From Eumeta japonica (taxonomy: Eukaryota > Arthropoda > Insecta > Lepidoptera > Psychidae), in assembly GCA_005406025.1 (NCBI GenBank), contig BGZK01000723.1, positions 1 through 64,000 of the forward strand: a stretch of 64,000 bases of DNA, written 5' to 3'. A program made the position numbers and the translations under genes. The notes beneath the pieces are model-generated. The model saw nothing but the letters and a program-made list of their open reading frames with translations, did not search any database and was not told where the DNA came from. Shown here in pieces: positions 34,250 through 46,744 of the stretch; positions within the stretch are counted from its first letter, which is position 1; each line of letters begins with the position of its first letter.

Positions 34250-37200
34250 AGGCGTATACTTTTATAAGTAGACATGTAGTGACCAATTTAAAGAGAAGAA
34301 CGTACCTCCCGTCGACGTTGTCAATTTAGAAATTGGAAAGAAGGAAGCGGAGAGGAAAGTGAAGAACAAAGAATAAAATACTCCTAAATATTTATCGGGG
34401 TCGACGATCATGCGACAGTGTGACTTTTACCTAGTTCAGTTATGCTATGCTAATAATCTGTGAAACAGGAACCGAAACAGCCAGAGTTCTACATACATTG
34501 CCTATGAAACTTTTAAAAGGACATTAGCTTCTGTCATTGGGATAACTTTTTTCTATCTCACTGTGCATAAATTTTACTAGTTTGTCGTATACTTATAATC
34601 TCCTTCCTTACTAATTTTAGGATTGTGAAAATATTTTTGATTGGTTGTTTCTCGTTTAATCACGCTTGAACAATTGTAAGGATATTAATAAAAATGTATA
34701 TAGAAGATCATGTCCTGCAATATGACTTAGGATGGGTCCATTTTACATATATATTAATGAAAGTGATAAATTATTATTACTAAAGCAATATCCCCCCAAG
34801 AGTTGGATCGAAGTGAACAACGTAGGGGACGGGAATGAAATTGGATCCATCGGTAGACCGAAAGGGACATCCACAGCAGGCTCCTGAGCGGGAGCTGGGT
34901 TGACAGAGAGACGTGAAAGGTGAAGAAACAGGTTCTCTGTGCAAGCGGATGGAATAGTGTACTAATTAAATTATAAAAGGCACCATTCATTGCTATGTTC
35001 AATTTACGCCCAGCGAAGCGGTTAAGTAACGTCTGGTTAACAATATGCACGTTATGAACAAGCAAAAGCCAGCGGATAGAAGCGAATTAAATTGGCGTTA
35101 AAATTACGCACTGCAATTTTTCATAGATATTCGGTATCTCACTTTTATATGGGAGTAATTATTTGACAGTGCATGTTTATAAAATTAATTAAATTTTTAA
35201 ATAAATCTGTTAACAAAATGCAGCTTGCATGATGTGCAACCTTTAATTATATTATATAAAGGAACCTATTTAAAACCAAAAAATAAACGTAGTTATTATA
35301 TTACTATTTTTTAATTTATACCAATATATTATAATTGATTAAATTTGTGTTCAGATATTTTTCTCACTGCCAGCGTGCAACGCGACGAAAGAATCGCGCG
35401 GGTGAGGCGAATAGCTTTTTATCCGACTGCAACAAACACGAAAAGGACGGTTAATAATTAGTTAAACTTATATTTATAATATGTCAGTTTCTTTGCCACA
35501 ATACATTGAGGTATGTGTGATGTACACGGTATAGAAGACAGATTGCGTATTCTCTATACAATTTAGAGAGATTATGAATAGTACAATGTCACATATTTTC
35601 AATTATTTCAAATTAAATTCCTATGCATTCAGATTGTCAATATAATCAAATACGATAATTTTTAATAGCCATTTATATACAAAACGGCAAAACATTTCAA
35701 TGGTATTTTACGCTTTTAGATCTGAGATTTCGTGAAGCAAGCGGCGTTCGATATTGACGCGACCGACGACAGATCCGTACAGTGTCTCGTCATATAAATG
35801 AATGGTCTCCCGTTTCTGTCTCGCTCTAACATCTGACTACGCTCTTTTTCTTGTGTATTGCCATCTTTACCATTGTAAATACCAAATCTATGTTTTGCTC
35901 CCTGTAACTTGAGACCGTTGAAACTGACTCTATCGACTTAAATGAAAATGGATCACCTTCAACAATACATTTGAAATACACATTTCTAAAATGTTGTACG
36001 CCGGCCGTGTAAAGCGTTTTGCAAACTGTGCACATTTTCAAACGTCCCCTTTATTGCTAAACGATTGTTTCACGGACGGTGCCAGAATTTTCAGTTGTTT
36101 CTGAAAAATATGTAGAATAAAAACGAGCAGAATACTAAGTGCGTGAAACAATGCTACTGCAGCGACCCGATTGTGACTGTGCAGCGGCGATGTGAATTTG
36201 AATATAATAAAGTGAGCATCAGACTATGATAAAACGATGGTAAAGGAATGTTTTTAATTTACTACATATGTCTGAAGTTATATTCAGTTATAGTATCTGA
36301 GCAACATGTAGTGAAAATTTAACAGATTGAAGTTAGTTGAAGATAAAATTATTCTATATAAAGATCGGTTAAATCAATTCTTATGATGTGCATTTTAATA
36401 AAATATATAATTTATTTTAAAAGCCGGTACCAAGACAACAATATGACGTGCAGAAAAAGAAGCATTATTGATTGTTTATTGTTATTATTTATCTTATTAG
36501 TAATAAATTACTGATCACTACTAAATTACACTTATTTTATAACCAATTTATTATGACGGATTTTTAAGAAAAACGAAACCATAAGCCGGTATAAGACGAT
36601 ATACCGGGGAAAGATTAATATATTGAAGTTATACTTCTTTTGGTGCGTTTGGATGAGAGTGAATTTGTGAGCTGCGCGCGCACAAACGACATGATGAAGT
36701 TAGCCACAGAATAGAAATAATAAAAAAATATATTTTCAACACTGAATATAGTTACAATACTGAGTGTTCATACTATATAGTACATAGTACAGAGTGTTCA
36801 TGATATATATTACATAGTACTTATATTCATAACCCAGTTCTTGCAAAATATAGTATTCATATGAATAATCAATTTTGAGTATTAATTTTCTATAATTATT
36901 ATTTTTGTTCAATTTATTATATATATAAACATTATTTGTAAACTTTTAACATTGTGTTGTGAAAATTGTGAAAATTTGAAGTGTTTTTAATATTAGAGGT
37001 TAACCATGTAACTATAATATATAGATATATTTCTAACGAACTTATTATTTTTCTAACAAATAATTGAATAATAAGTACACACACTCTTTTTAAATGTATT
37101 TGACTCATTCACATAATGAATAATGATTATATATTTGTACTGTATTGTTATATTGTTACGTTAATAAAACATTTTCAATTAAACAAAATCGTTTTGATTG

Positions 37201-38505
37201 ATTTTAATATTTATTGTCGATTACTACTGCATTTGAGTTATTTTAAATATTATTCATACGCCAAAGAAGTATAACTTTTAACGCGTGTACATAAGTACAC
37301 ACACTCTTTTTTTTTATTTATTTTATTACTTTCTAATTTATGAGAACTGTAATAAAAAAGTCTTGACGGTCGAAATCAGGACGACATATATAGAAAAGAT
37401 TTTTGCCTAATAATTTAATGTGAAAAAATATTTTAATTCATCAATTTAATGTGAAAAATTCTTAAAACATAAATTTAAGCTGTCTTAAAAGCTGTTTCTG
37501 GAATAAGATAAAGAGAAGACAAATAGCATTAATTGATTAACGCAAACTACAAATGGCGCATAAAACTTTCCAAATTGTTTCGACAATATTTCTCTATCAT
37601 TTCATTTTAATCCCGTGTGAAAATAATTTTTTTTTTACAATTTGCGTGCATTTTAACTTTGTCGTTCACATTTTCATTGGGTCAAGTTTTCTGAAGCAGG
37701 GTATGATTTAACAGTGACTCGATCACTTACTGACTCCACAAAATTACCACTAACAAGGGTCGGTTCGGTGATCTAGGGTCGTGTTAAAAACGTCACTCAA
37801 ACGATGCGCCATCTCAAGATAACGTGGGAACGAGACATATTTTATTATCTATAGTAAAGCACGACGACTGTCTTTTCTTTACACTCTCAAGATACAACGC
37901 CGCACTTAAGTGTTCTTCATCAATACGACCCTAAGAGCGTCGGATCGTAACAGGTAGGTATCCGGTTCGACCTTGAGCACGCCAGAATCGACCGATTAGT
38001 TATTAATGTAAGTCAAATTAAACAATGCCTCCATGGCTCGGAGGCATTTTAAGCAGTCAGTTCGGGACATTGTCTTTGCATTAGTCACAGCTATCGTTAG
38101 CAGCATTTAAGTTAGCATGAAGCACAGAATGTCAAAAGCCTTACATTCCAAACAAAAGCTATACAGGCCCTTCGTTAATTTATTTTCATGAACACTAACT
38201 ATAGTCACCTCAAGCGAGCTGAGCAATATCAGATTATGGGATATCCAGATATCGAAAATCTACTGCGAAAACTGATCTATACAAACATGATATCCTGCCG
38301 GAGAATTGAAGTCACCCCACATTTGGGCGAGGCAAGCGTCTCGACCACTAAGCATTGATGATGAGGAAAGATATCTTACATTAACGAAACGTCTAAAAGC
38401 AAAAAATAATCCAACAAATCGAAATAACTAAGTTAGTTCATCACGTATTACTTGAGAATTTCACGCCTGTAGACTAACACATCGTGTGTTATGTAATGTA
38501 TGTAC
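34250..38505. other. Long AT-rich spacer with small local duplications
   Basis: No gene is supported in about 4.2 kb. Local structure: GAGTGTTCAT with TATATAGTACATAGTAC words repeated at about 36760-36825; ATAAGTACACACACTCTTTTT at about 37072 and again at about 37291; and a CAG|GTAGGT donor-like string near 37959 in a GC-richer patch. The minus frames 34754-35065 (103 codons) and 35826-36041 (71 codons) have no recognisable domain. Confidence 0.4.
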
Positions 38506-38511
38506 ATTAAG

Positions 38512-38567
38512 GATCTAGACATCAAACGGGATCTTAGCATTGGATCTAGACATCAAACGTAGTCGCT
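38512..38567. repeat. Short direct repeat
   Basis: GGATCTAGACATCAAACG occurs twice, starting about 38512 and 38542, separated by about a dozen bases. Probably a local tandem slip. Confidence 0.7.
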
Positions 38568-38832
38568 TATTGTCACCAACGGAGTAAATAATTGAGAACT
38601 AATCTGCGTGAGCCGCAGACATACCTGATACGCCATTAATCAAGCCGGGCGCCTGCTACGCTAACGTGACCTACAATGAAATGCTAATTTATTACGACCG
38701 CTGGTGCGTTTTACGCAAGAGGCGTTATGAAAACTGTAGGAGTTCCAGTTAATGATATGAATACAAATATAATTGATGATTTTTGTTTATTAAAGTTTAT
38801 TGGATAACCAATCGTAACAAGTACAGTAATTG

Positions 38833-38834
<2 letters not shown>

Positions 38835-38882
<48 letters not shown>
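38835..38882. repeat. (TA)24 microsatellite
   Basis: Forty-eight bases of alternating TA, equal in length to the TA run at 19665-19712. Confidence 0.95.
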
Positions 38883-38886
<4 letters not shown>

Positions 38887-38887
38887 T

Positions 38888-38931
38888 AATACTCAATTAA
38901 GTCCCATATATATACAACTTAATTGGGTATT
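38888..38931. repeat. Hairpin, 15-bp stem
   Basis: AATACTCAATTAAGT (38888-38902) pairs with ACTTAATTGGGTATT (38917-38931) with one mismatch (a G-U pair in RNA) and a 14-base loop. It lies just right of the TA run. Confidence 0.6.
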
Positions 38932-39384
38932 CATCATTTTTAGGTATGCTTGTAATGATGAAGACAAAATTATGTTACTGATCAACTCAGTGTTATTTAT
39001 ACGAAAATGGTCAAGAATTGTTCTTGTTAATTTAATAAATAAAGCAATTGTTTTATAAATGTAAAAGCAGATGTAGTGCCACGTGCACGAAAACATTTCA
39101 ATGGTGTTAACACTGATCATTTTACGAGGAGGTCTGACGAATGTGGCGCTAGTGTGCGCCATTCCGTCCACAGGTACAATAAACTTATATGCCATTGGGA
39201 GGTCATTAGTCTCATATTATTCCCTGTAGTAATTAACCGAAACCGGATTAAAAGTTTGAGAGTGAGAAAATGTCTAGAATGCGCATATTATTAGAACGAA
39301 ACGTGGCTCTGTCTGATAGACGGGCTTTGCGTGGGCGTCAGAGCGCGCGTGTCGTACGACTATACCGTTCGTGGTGTTAAAAAG

Positions 39385-39453
39385 TTAGGCATTAACTTAA
39401 CTAACAGTCCGTAATAACAACAATAATTTTGTTTTGAATAAGTTAATGCCTAA
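39385..39453. repeat. Inverted repeat, 15-bp perfect arms
   Basis: TTAGGCATTAACTTA (39385-39399) and TAAGTTAATGCCTAA (39439-39453), 39-base interior. It could be a very small MITE or a fold-back. Confidence 0.6.
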
Positions 39454-39459
39454 TGTTAG

Positions 39460-40320
39460 AACTGTCCCAAGTCGGACACACGTTCACGTCAAGATCCCGG
39501 CAAGGGATTGGGCGCGGAGTGATACTAATAGGCCGACGTGGGCAACAGAATAATTTTGAACTCATCTACATTTGAACGCGGCCGCTTTCCGACAACATGC
39601 ACGCCCTAGAACTTTCTCTGCGTACATCTGTGAGGTACTGCCTGTGCTTACGGCTTTGTGCGCATTCAATTTGTTTTTAAAAGTCGACTAATTTTCCGTG
39701 TTCGATTTCAATTTCGATGAAATAAGGTTTTCATGTTAACTCAAGGTGCGCTCAAGTTATTTATGATAACCTCAATCGTCAATTAAGAAATTGACGTGTT
39801 TATGTAGGCAAATAGACACACGAGTTTTATAAAAGTAAGTTTATTGAATTTTGTTACAGCGCCTACATTATACGTAATTGATTATTCATAATTATATCAA
39901 TGTACAAACACGACGGTCCTACTGTTCTGTCGTATGTATAGATTAAAATTGGAATGAAATGGTGATGCTAAGTTTAGTGAAATACTTTATCTTAATATTC
40001 GGATAGATGGGGAGTGAACAGGGTTTGTTTATTCTATACAATTTTTGAGGAATGAAAGAAATTTAGAACAAAAATGAACAACAGAGAAACGTTAAAGCGT
40101 TTGTCCCACCGGTTTTTGTCAGGTAAGATTTTGTGCTGCAACCCTCGACTAACGACTATTACAATAATAATCTCCATTTCTCTTAGCAGAGGTGCGGTCA
40201 TACCTAATGCTGCCGAAGCTAAGGACATTTCTTGCGCATGACCATAATTTTAGAGAGAATGTGTACACTTCTAAAGCATCTACTAGATCATATAGACAAA
40301 GTAAGTTGTTTATAGGAGTA
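39460..40320. other. Spacer, no gene recognised
   Basis: Contains a small perfect hairpin CGTCAATT-AAGA-AATTGACG near 39777. Other sequence is unremarkable. Confidence 0.4.
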
Positions 40321-40324
40321 TCAC

Positions 40325-40450
40325 TTCGTTATTCAAATTCGAAATATCTTTATTTCTTAAGTTATAATACATCACCTTTTTAAATTACCACTCATTCGTA
40401 AACCGTTTTTCCTCAAGAAGAACGAGCAAGAAACTCGAGGGTATAGCTCT
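40325..40450 (-). mobile_element. Non-LTR retrotransposon 3' end, minus strand
   Basis: Read on the minus strand: CTCGAGTTTCTTGCTCGTTC, then TTCTTGAGG, and at the end AATAAAGATATTTCGAATTT. The same order of words is present on the plus strand at 50500-50662 (CGAGTTTCTTGCCCATTC ... AATAAAGATATTTTTGATTT). This is the 3' region and tail of a LINE type common in moths and butterflies. Truncated; no reverse transcriptase nearby. Confidence 0.6.
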
Positions 40451-40454
40451 TTTG

Positions 40455-41190
40455 AAAACAACTTATATAGAAAAACAATCACATATAAAACTATTACAAG
40501 AAAAACAAACCTTAATGCATTTAATTCCGAATTAATTATTATCAGTTAGCAAAAAATGCGGTCTACGTGATTTATCGACATCTCTGTTAGTACGACGAGC
40601 CGTACAAATTTCTAGATAGGTCTAGAATTCCGGCGATGCGGTCATCGCGAGCTACTTACAACGAACCGCTAAACAAAACGCGACTGCGGGACGACTGACG
40701 TAACTAGTTTAATTTTTATATCTATTTAATTTTTTGCTATAGTCTAAGGTTACACATGTATCATCGCACGTATGTTTCATTCTTGCGCGCCGGTGACATC
40801 TGCCATACATAATTCACGTCTGATCCTATTTTTCTAATGGACGTGGAAGCCACATGCCGTGATCATAATTATGACAACTACGATATAATAAGCATATGAA
40901 ATGATCCGATGCGACTAGGCATGGATGAATATACTATGAGCAATAAATAATTTTATACAATTATTTTTTTGAACTACTAATTTCCAGTTAGTTATTTTTT
41001 TAAATACAACGTACAGTACTGAGACTGCATAATGATGAAGTAAACATACTTCTTTTATATGAAGACACCAGCAGCTGCGGCTGCATAGAACATAGAATGA
41101 GCTCGTGCTGACGTGTTTTATATCGAGCGCTGTGTCCAACGGTGACTTCGGGCCGGGTCTGATTCTGTTTTCGACGGTGTATCAAGACAA
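40455..41190. other. Spacer, no gene recognised
   Basis: GC-richer near 40570-40690. No open frame of note; minus frames 40915-41139 and 41000-41194 overlap each other in different frames and show no domain. Confidence 0.4.
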
Positions 41191-41194
41191 ACAT

Positions 41195-41420
41195 GGAGTA
41201 TTTTTTAACTTAGAACTTTTAACGATATACATGTGAAAACCGCATTCAATTTTGTATAGTAGAGTTTCTACGATGCACGAACAGACAAACATACAGACAG
41301 ACAAAAATAAAATAAAAATGATTGTTTTGCTTTTTGCTTTACTTATAAAAATCTTCCATATTCGTTTATCATAAATATTTTCCAAGTACAGACATCGATC
41401 ACTTACAGTTTTTTTCTTAT
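41195..41420 (-). repeat. Dispersed repeat with TGTCTGT module, inverted copy
   Basis: The minus strand reads CGATGTCTGTACTTGGAAAA, then GAAGATTTTTATAAGTAAAG and TTTTGTCTGTCTGTATGTTT, matching 690-880 in order and spacing. The minus 116-codon frame (41182-41532) covers it, and its translation (YLENIYDKRIWKIF) resembles that of the 0.7-kb copy (YLENVYEKLIYKVF). The resemblance could be a trace of an old coding region or just shared DNA; both copies have stops nearby. Confidence 0.55.
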
Positions 41421-41629
41421 TGTAACATAAATTTATACGTACTATTTGTCGGACGTTGATGCTTCCGACAAATAAGTATATACTTACTATTTGTATAAAT
41501 AGATGTTGATTAATCCGAAAAAAAGTAAGCATTATTAAGTATTAGTACGTACATTATATTATCAAAGAAAATCATAAGAAAGTATATATATATACATATA
41601 TTTACTTTCTCAACGTCTTCCGCGAACTA

Positions 41630-41770
41630 ACTGGCCCTACTGCAAGCGGACGCCGCATTCGGATGGGATTGAAACAGTGCGTCAGATATTATGAGTTGTA
41701 CGTTCGGAGACGAGCAGCGGGCGAGGTGACCCGGCGCGGGAGGGTCGCGCTTCCATGAATAAATCTCAAT
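41630..41770. other. GC-rich patch, function unknown
   Basis: Contains GACCCGGCGCGGGAGGGTCG and other CpG-rich words. A minus frame of 106 codons (41627-41947) covers it, with no recognised domain. It may be a promoter or repeat core. Confidence 0.25.
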
Positions 41771-42009
41771 ACATTTCGGTTCAGGGATGAAACTTGAAAG
41801 TTTTTGAACTGAGCCGGTTTTGAGTTTTGGAGAGACGCGCGCGAAGTGCTTTAAATAAATTATGAGGTATCGTCTCAAGGCACCCGGTCGTGTTATGTCG
41901 GTTTGTACGCGAAAATTTAATACGTGCAAGACTAAATTTAGAAACATTCGAGAAAAATTGTGTTCGATTCTAAACTAACTACTGCAAAAAAAAAACAAAT
42001 AAACTGTGT

Positions 42010-42375
42010 TTACACGACAACCGGTTACGTAAAGTCACGAATTAATTTAAAGGGCTCTGTGTGTATATACTTATTATTTAAGTACGTCATTAAATAAATA
42101 CTCCGTAAGAAAGGGTAGTATGAAACTTCTGCACATTTAAAGTACAAATGTCTATGGGTTATACTCATGGATATTGGATTTCTAAATTCGACCATATAGT
42201 TCAATTTCTTTTTGTTTTTTTTTGTAATAGTTTTATATTTCATTGAGATTGTATATAACTTAGTTTGAAAGGAATACCACTATTTTTATATCGTGTCCGT
42301 CTTTGAAGACCGTCTTTTGAATGAGTAGGGTCGTTATTAATTTCAAGTGTTATGTTATAACAAATTAAAAATATT
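42010..42375 (+). repeat. Dispersed repeat, copy A (partner at 56.3 kb)
   Basis: GTAAAGTCACGAATTAATTT, then AAATAAATACTCCGTAAGAA and CTTCTGCACATTTAAAGTAC, then ATGTCTATGGGTTAT, and later GACCGTCTTTTGAATG. The copy at 56318-56675 has GCAAAGTCACGAATTCATTT, AAACAAATACTCAGTAAAA, TTCTGTATGTTTAAAAGAC, ATATCCATGGGCGTAACC and AACTGTCTTCTGAACGGGTG in the same order. About two thirds of bases agree. AT-rich, non-coding, no ends defined. Confidence 0.55.
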
Positions 42376-42379
42376 TGGT

Positions 42380-43090
42380 ACTTATTTATGCCGTTAAAGA
42401 AATGGTATTGAGTGATTAAGAATTTTATTGATACTACGATAATTAGAAATAATTTTAACCTATAAAAAGTATTTCTCTATAATTTTCTTATTTGAAAGTC
42501 ATTACTATTCTTGTGTTCGATTTTATTCTTTGGTACCTAAGGAGTGTCACAAAAAGAATTTGTTTATCAATTGTTTTTCTATCATGATCAATGATTTAGA
42601 AAACGTTTATGAACACCTAAATTTTTTTCCAGTTCTAACTATACTCACTATATTTATTATTGTTTTAATTAATCATGCACTAGATAGGTTTTAGTTGATA
42701 AGGTTTCTAAAACCACAATTTGATTTTCAAAAACAAATTAAAAATCATCTATTTAACGAATTCTGAACATGACACTTGAACAAATAGCTTTGAAAGGAAA
42801 ATTTTATTTATAACAGACATTATTTCTATTCTAATTTATAAATTATGTGCGTCTTTGGCTTAGTATGCTAGTCGTTTTTGTTTTAAGGCAATTTATATTT
42901 TAAAGTAAAAAGATTAAATTGACTGAGCTGTTCGTAGTTATGTAAGATTATTTTTAACGAAATAGCCTAAATCGAAATTATAAATTAAACGAGCATCATT
43001 ATCACTTTATGAAGTTTTCGACTTACAACGTATGCATTGATCGCCATGCTGGGCAGCACGCGATCGCGTTACCTATAATTTATTTCTATT
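42380..43090. other. AT-rich spacer
   Basis: No supported feature. Confidence 0.45.
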
Positions 43091-43094
43091 ACAG

Positions 43095-43199
43095 TCCGGC
43101 CCTGACGCGGTTATTCTACAAGTGCAGCTCTCTAATGGCATTTCTGTGAGACCAGTGTACAAGTCCCACCCTGCTCCGGTCACGTTCACGACACATTCG
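43095..43199 (+). CDS. Candidate internal coding exon, unidentified protein
   Basis: A GC-rich island follows a good acceptor (TTTATTTCTATTACAG, ending at 43094). From 43095 the frame reads SGPDAVILQVQLSNGISVRP then VYKSHPAPVTFTTHS, 35 codons to a weak donor TTCG|GTGAAG (GT at 43200), with the frame still open to TAA at 43248. A second donor-like GTAATG lies at 43240. The other two plus frames stop early. The protein is not recognised. On the minus strand the same island is also open, ending in a TAG followed by an AATAAA-containing stretch, so a minus-strand last exon or a retroelement tail are alternatives. Confidence 0.3.
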
Positions 43200-43254
43200 G
43201 TGAAGGGTGGAAACAGCAAATTTTTATTTTGGAAGATACGTAATGTTTAAGTAT

Positions 43255-45235
43255 CGAGTCGATAAGAATTGTAACAATATTACATTTGTACATTATTTTT
43301 TTTTCCGTGAACGACGTATAATCGTACAGTTTCAATATTAACAATATAAAGCAAAGACTAATCAATTGTTCGACGACGCAGGTTTTGTGCACATTAAAAA
43401 TGATCCGCCACAAGGTATATATAACGAAAATGCTGGATAATTTTGTAATTGCGCACTTAGAAGTATCAGTTGAACACGAAGTTAATTGGACCCCGCAAAC
43501 TCTATTAGCGGTGTTAACTAAAGTGCATTTCACTTTCTGCGCCGTAACACTTTCTTTTAACGATCTGAAAATTTAATGGAGAAATTGCTCACGCCGATGG
43601 TGTAGAGAAACGAAAGTATCTTAGTATTTTGAACTATTGAATTCAGCGTCTGGCCGGCGAGGCAGTTGTATGAAAAAACATGAAAGGTGAAGATAATAAA
43701 TCGTGCGTTCTTGAAGTAAATTGCAAGTGTCTCAGTCATTCTGAGATAATAGTTACTTGTGATTGACGTTATTACTTGTCATAACGAAATGCATTAACAA
43801 AATTTGTGAAGTTGCTTTACATCTTTTTTTTTCTGTTACCTGACCGAAATTTTTTACAGGTCCTCCATAACAAATCGTTTTGACAATTTTTATGTCACGT
43901 TAAACGAAAATTTTATATTTACCAGTTATATGCATTTTGTACTTGTATTATTAATTTATTCGTTTGCGTCACATTTAAAGATTTTTTTAGACATTCAACG
44001 ATTTCGATGTTCCTTACGAAACATGTTTGTTTTATATTAATGTTTATATATTATTATATTAAACAATCTAAGAGGCAACAAGAGAACAAACGAACAAACG
44101 TGATATTCCGATGTCAGATTTTCGAAATAGAAGCCCTCATCTCTCAGTTTTTAGGTTTATCGCGGCGCCGTGTTCGCCGCGCCCTCTACAATATCATTTG
44201 CGGTCGAAGTGACTTAGGTGTCCAAGGGTGTCGTGTGGGTGTAGAGTTGACGACTTCAACGATCTATAGTAATGCGTTGATCAGTTTCGGGAATGACTTA
44301 AATCGCTCTGAGGCGTGAACAACTCGTTCGGTTCGACAAAAACTCGCCGGCCAAATGAGAATCGCTATTCTTACTTTCCGTCGAAATCGAACACGTCTGC
44401 GACACGAACACCTTTTTCCTGATGACAGACTGTTGACCATAACTCACACAAGTCTAGGTATTAGCGATTAGTATCTATGGGCCACTTTTCACTCGGAAAG
44501 ACACATTTTCAAACTCTTATTATTAAAAATCAATATATCATCAAAAATATCCAGTCAAAGTTCACAGATGTGTATGAACAACATGTGATAAAATAATCGA
44601 CACAGTTTGTCAAATCACTAATCAATTGTCAAGGAATCGTCGCTTATATACAAAGTAATTACATTTAAAGACATCGTACGTATATAATAACATATACGTA
44701 TGTATATATAGTCCCATGTAACATGTACGTATATATAGTCCCAAATTATTCGTCAGTTTATGATTTTTTGCTGGGGTTCGTTACATTTTAATTAACTAAA
44801 TTAACATTGTCAACTTAATTAACACTATGCGCTGTGGGGTTACACGCCCGTGTAAGATAAAACCCTCTTTACCTCTATCCTTCATAAGCGGGGCCTCCTC
44901 TTCGGCATCACCAATGAAATTCATATTTTCGCTACTGCGAAGTTGTATCGCGACCGGTGCACACCCCCGCTGTTAATACGCCGTGTGCACACACGATGCG
45001 GTGGTATTCAAAATGCTTATAGTAATTTCAGTATTCTTTTTCATGGCATTCAAAGGGGCAGATAAGTATACGACCCACCAGAGAGTAGACGTTCACCGTC
45101 CTCCGTGAAAACATTCACAACCCAAAAGGAGTCGATTGCACTTGGGCCGGTCTCTTTACATTTTACTTTAAATTGTAATATCACAGGGATGTAATACGAC
45201 ATTTTATGTTCGGAAAAAGTAAAAGTGCAGTAGAA
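43255..45235. other. Spacer, no gene recognised
   Basis: Contains a minus 115-codon frame (43186-43533) and a plus 103-codon frame (44007-44318), neither with a domain. ACGTATATATAGTCCCA occurs as a near-duplicate at 44695-44745. A GC-richer stretch at 44860-44995 holds AAGCGGGGCCTCCTCTTCGG, similar to the patch at 25530. Confidence 0.4.
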
Positions 45236-45239
45236 ATCG

Positions 45240-45390
45240 ATTCATTTTGCCGACCTCCGGGGTGTGGCGGGTGAGTGGCTCGCTACGGACGATCGAGTTA
45301 TCGCGTACGACACTCGGTCTTGCGACGTGTCTTCATATCGATCTCCGGCCGCTCGACGCGCGCGACTGCATGTGTAAATCTTCTGTAAGT
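45240..45390 (+). promoter_or_regulatory. CpG-rich promoter-like patch with splice donor
   Basis: A CpG-dense segment (ATCTCCGGCCGCTCGACGCG, GGTCTTGCGACGTGTC) ends at TCT|GTAAGT (GT at 45385-45386) followed by a T-rich run. As at 20950-21137, this would suit a first untranslated exon on the plus strand. An ATG in GTCATGGCGG context at 45402 opens only 11 codons. No downstream exon is visible. Confidence 0.3.
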
Positions 45391-45399
45391 TTTCTTTCG

Positions 45400-46655
45400 T
45401 CATGGCGGTACTAACTGTACTTATTTATTTCCTGTAATATAGGTAAGGAAGAGTTGGAAATTATTAGTACAGGACAAATAAAATAACTGTGAAGATAGGT
45501 TGACGTTACATACCAGTTCTAAAACTTACTAGGGGTATGAAAAACAATAATTGTTATTTGCCAAATATTAATGAAAAGATATATTTCAAAAGAAACAACA
45601 GATTTTAACGTGAATTTCGGTATTCGATACTGTTTTTTGAATTTAAAATTTATATATAAAAATAAATTGGTAAAGAAGTATAAAAGTTATTGAAAACAAA
45701 ATTTTAGTTTTGACACGGATGTCTTTTAATGGATTTAATCGATTATTTTACGGAGATTTGCAAAGTTTGACGTGGCTTTTAAGAGGATAGAATAGACTTT
45801 TTTTTAATTTTTTGTTTACATTATTTCTTCAACAAATGAACTGATTCAGTTCTAGTTTACAACATTCAATGTAATTTTGAATGTTATAAACTTGATGTTT
45901 TTGAATATTTTAAATGTTGAATAAATTTTGGAATCATCGGCTTAATAGCTTAGAAATTGTTTAGAAGTACGGTTTTTCCAAAAATCCTCAAAATCTGCTC
46001 TATTCATTAATGTCGAATTTTCATTAAAAAAAATCAGTTAAATCCTTTAGAAGGCCGATTTCAATTGGTTCATTCGTTTAAAAACATTATACACACAAAC
46101 ATATGCAAATTACACAACTTAAAACGTCGACATTTCGTGAAATCACAATTATCTAACATCTGCTAAAAACAACTTTTCTAATTTTATTAAATTTAACGGC
46201 AAGTTATAAATATTGATCTGGTTCAATTTTCGTTTTCAATTCAACTCTCCATTCTTCCATTCCATCGGAGCTTTGAAGTAGACTCGAGACGGCGGGAGCT
46301 TTGTGAGGGTTTCCGCCTCATTTTCTATCCCTTCGACCCTTCAGGGTGCGAAAATTAGTTAGGAACTTTTTCCGCGACACTTCAAACTTCATAATACTTT
46401 TCAGAGATTGAAATACTATTTAGAGGGTTGAACTCTAAATTAATTTTTTTGATGGCTAGAATTTTCGGAATCTTGATTTTTTCTTTTGATAAAAATAAAC
46501 TTTCACCTTAAGTCACAGATCGTCAGTATTCTTTAAAGATCGTTTTTTAATCATTTCTATTTTCGTGGATACTGGTTATTTTTTTCTATTTTAGGATAGA
46601 ATCAAGATCGTTCTTTGTATCGAAGTTAGGGATTTTTTTTTAATACATACTTTGA
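45400..46655. other. AT-rich spacer
   Basis: No gene or repeat recognised. Confidence 0.45.
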
Positions 46656-46659
46656 GGAG

Positions 46660-46738
46660 AGCAGGAGTCGCCAAGCGGTCATGAATGTTCTTTTCGACTA
46701 AAAGGTACCTAGTTTGGATCCCGGCCACGATCGACAAA
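46660..46738 (+). repeat. tRNA-like segment, degenerate
   Basis: GTCGCCAAGCGGTCA resembles the A-box region of tRNA-Leu/Ser type genes, and GTTTGGATCCC about 45 bases later resembles a B-box. The acceptor, anticodon and T stems do not pair properly, so it is not a working tRNA. A SINE head or an old tRNA pseudogene is more likely. Confidence 0.3.
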
Positions 46739-46744
46739 TTGGAA

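Noticed and set aside
38783..39058. 91-codon frame across the TA run
   Set aside because: It is a read-through of a (TA)24 microsatellite.
41182..41532. 116-codon minus frame as a gene
   Set aside because: Covers a dispersed repeat also present at 690-880.
43186..43533. 115-codon minus frame as a membrane protein
   Set aside because: Hydrophobic residues come from AT-rich codons; no topology or homologue could be recognised.
46660..46738. Functional tRNA gene
   Set aside because: Box-like motifs are present, but the stems do not pair.
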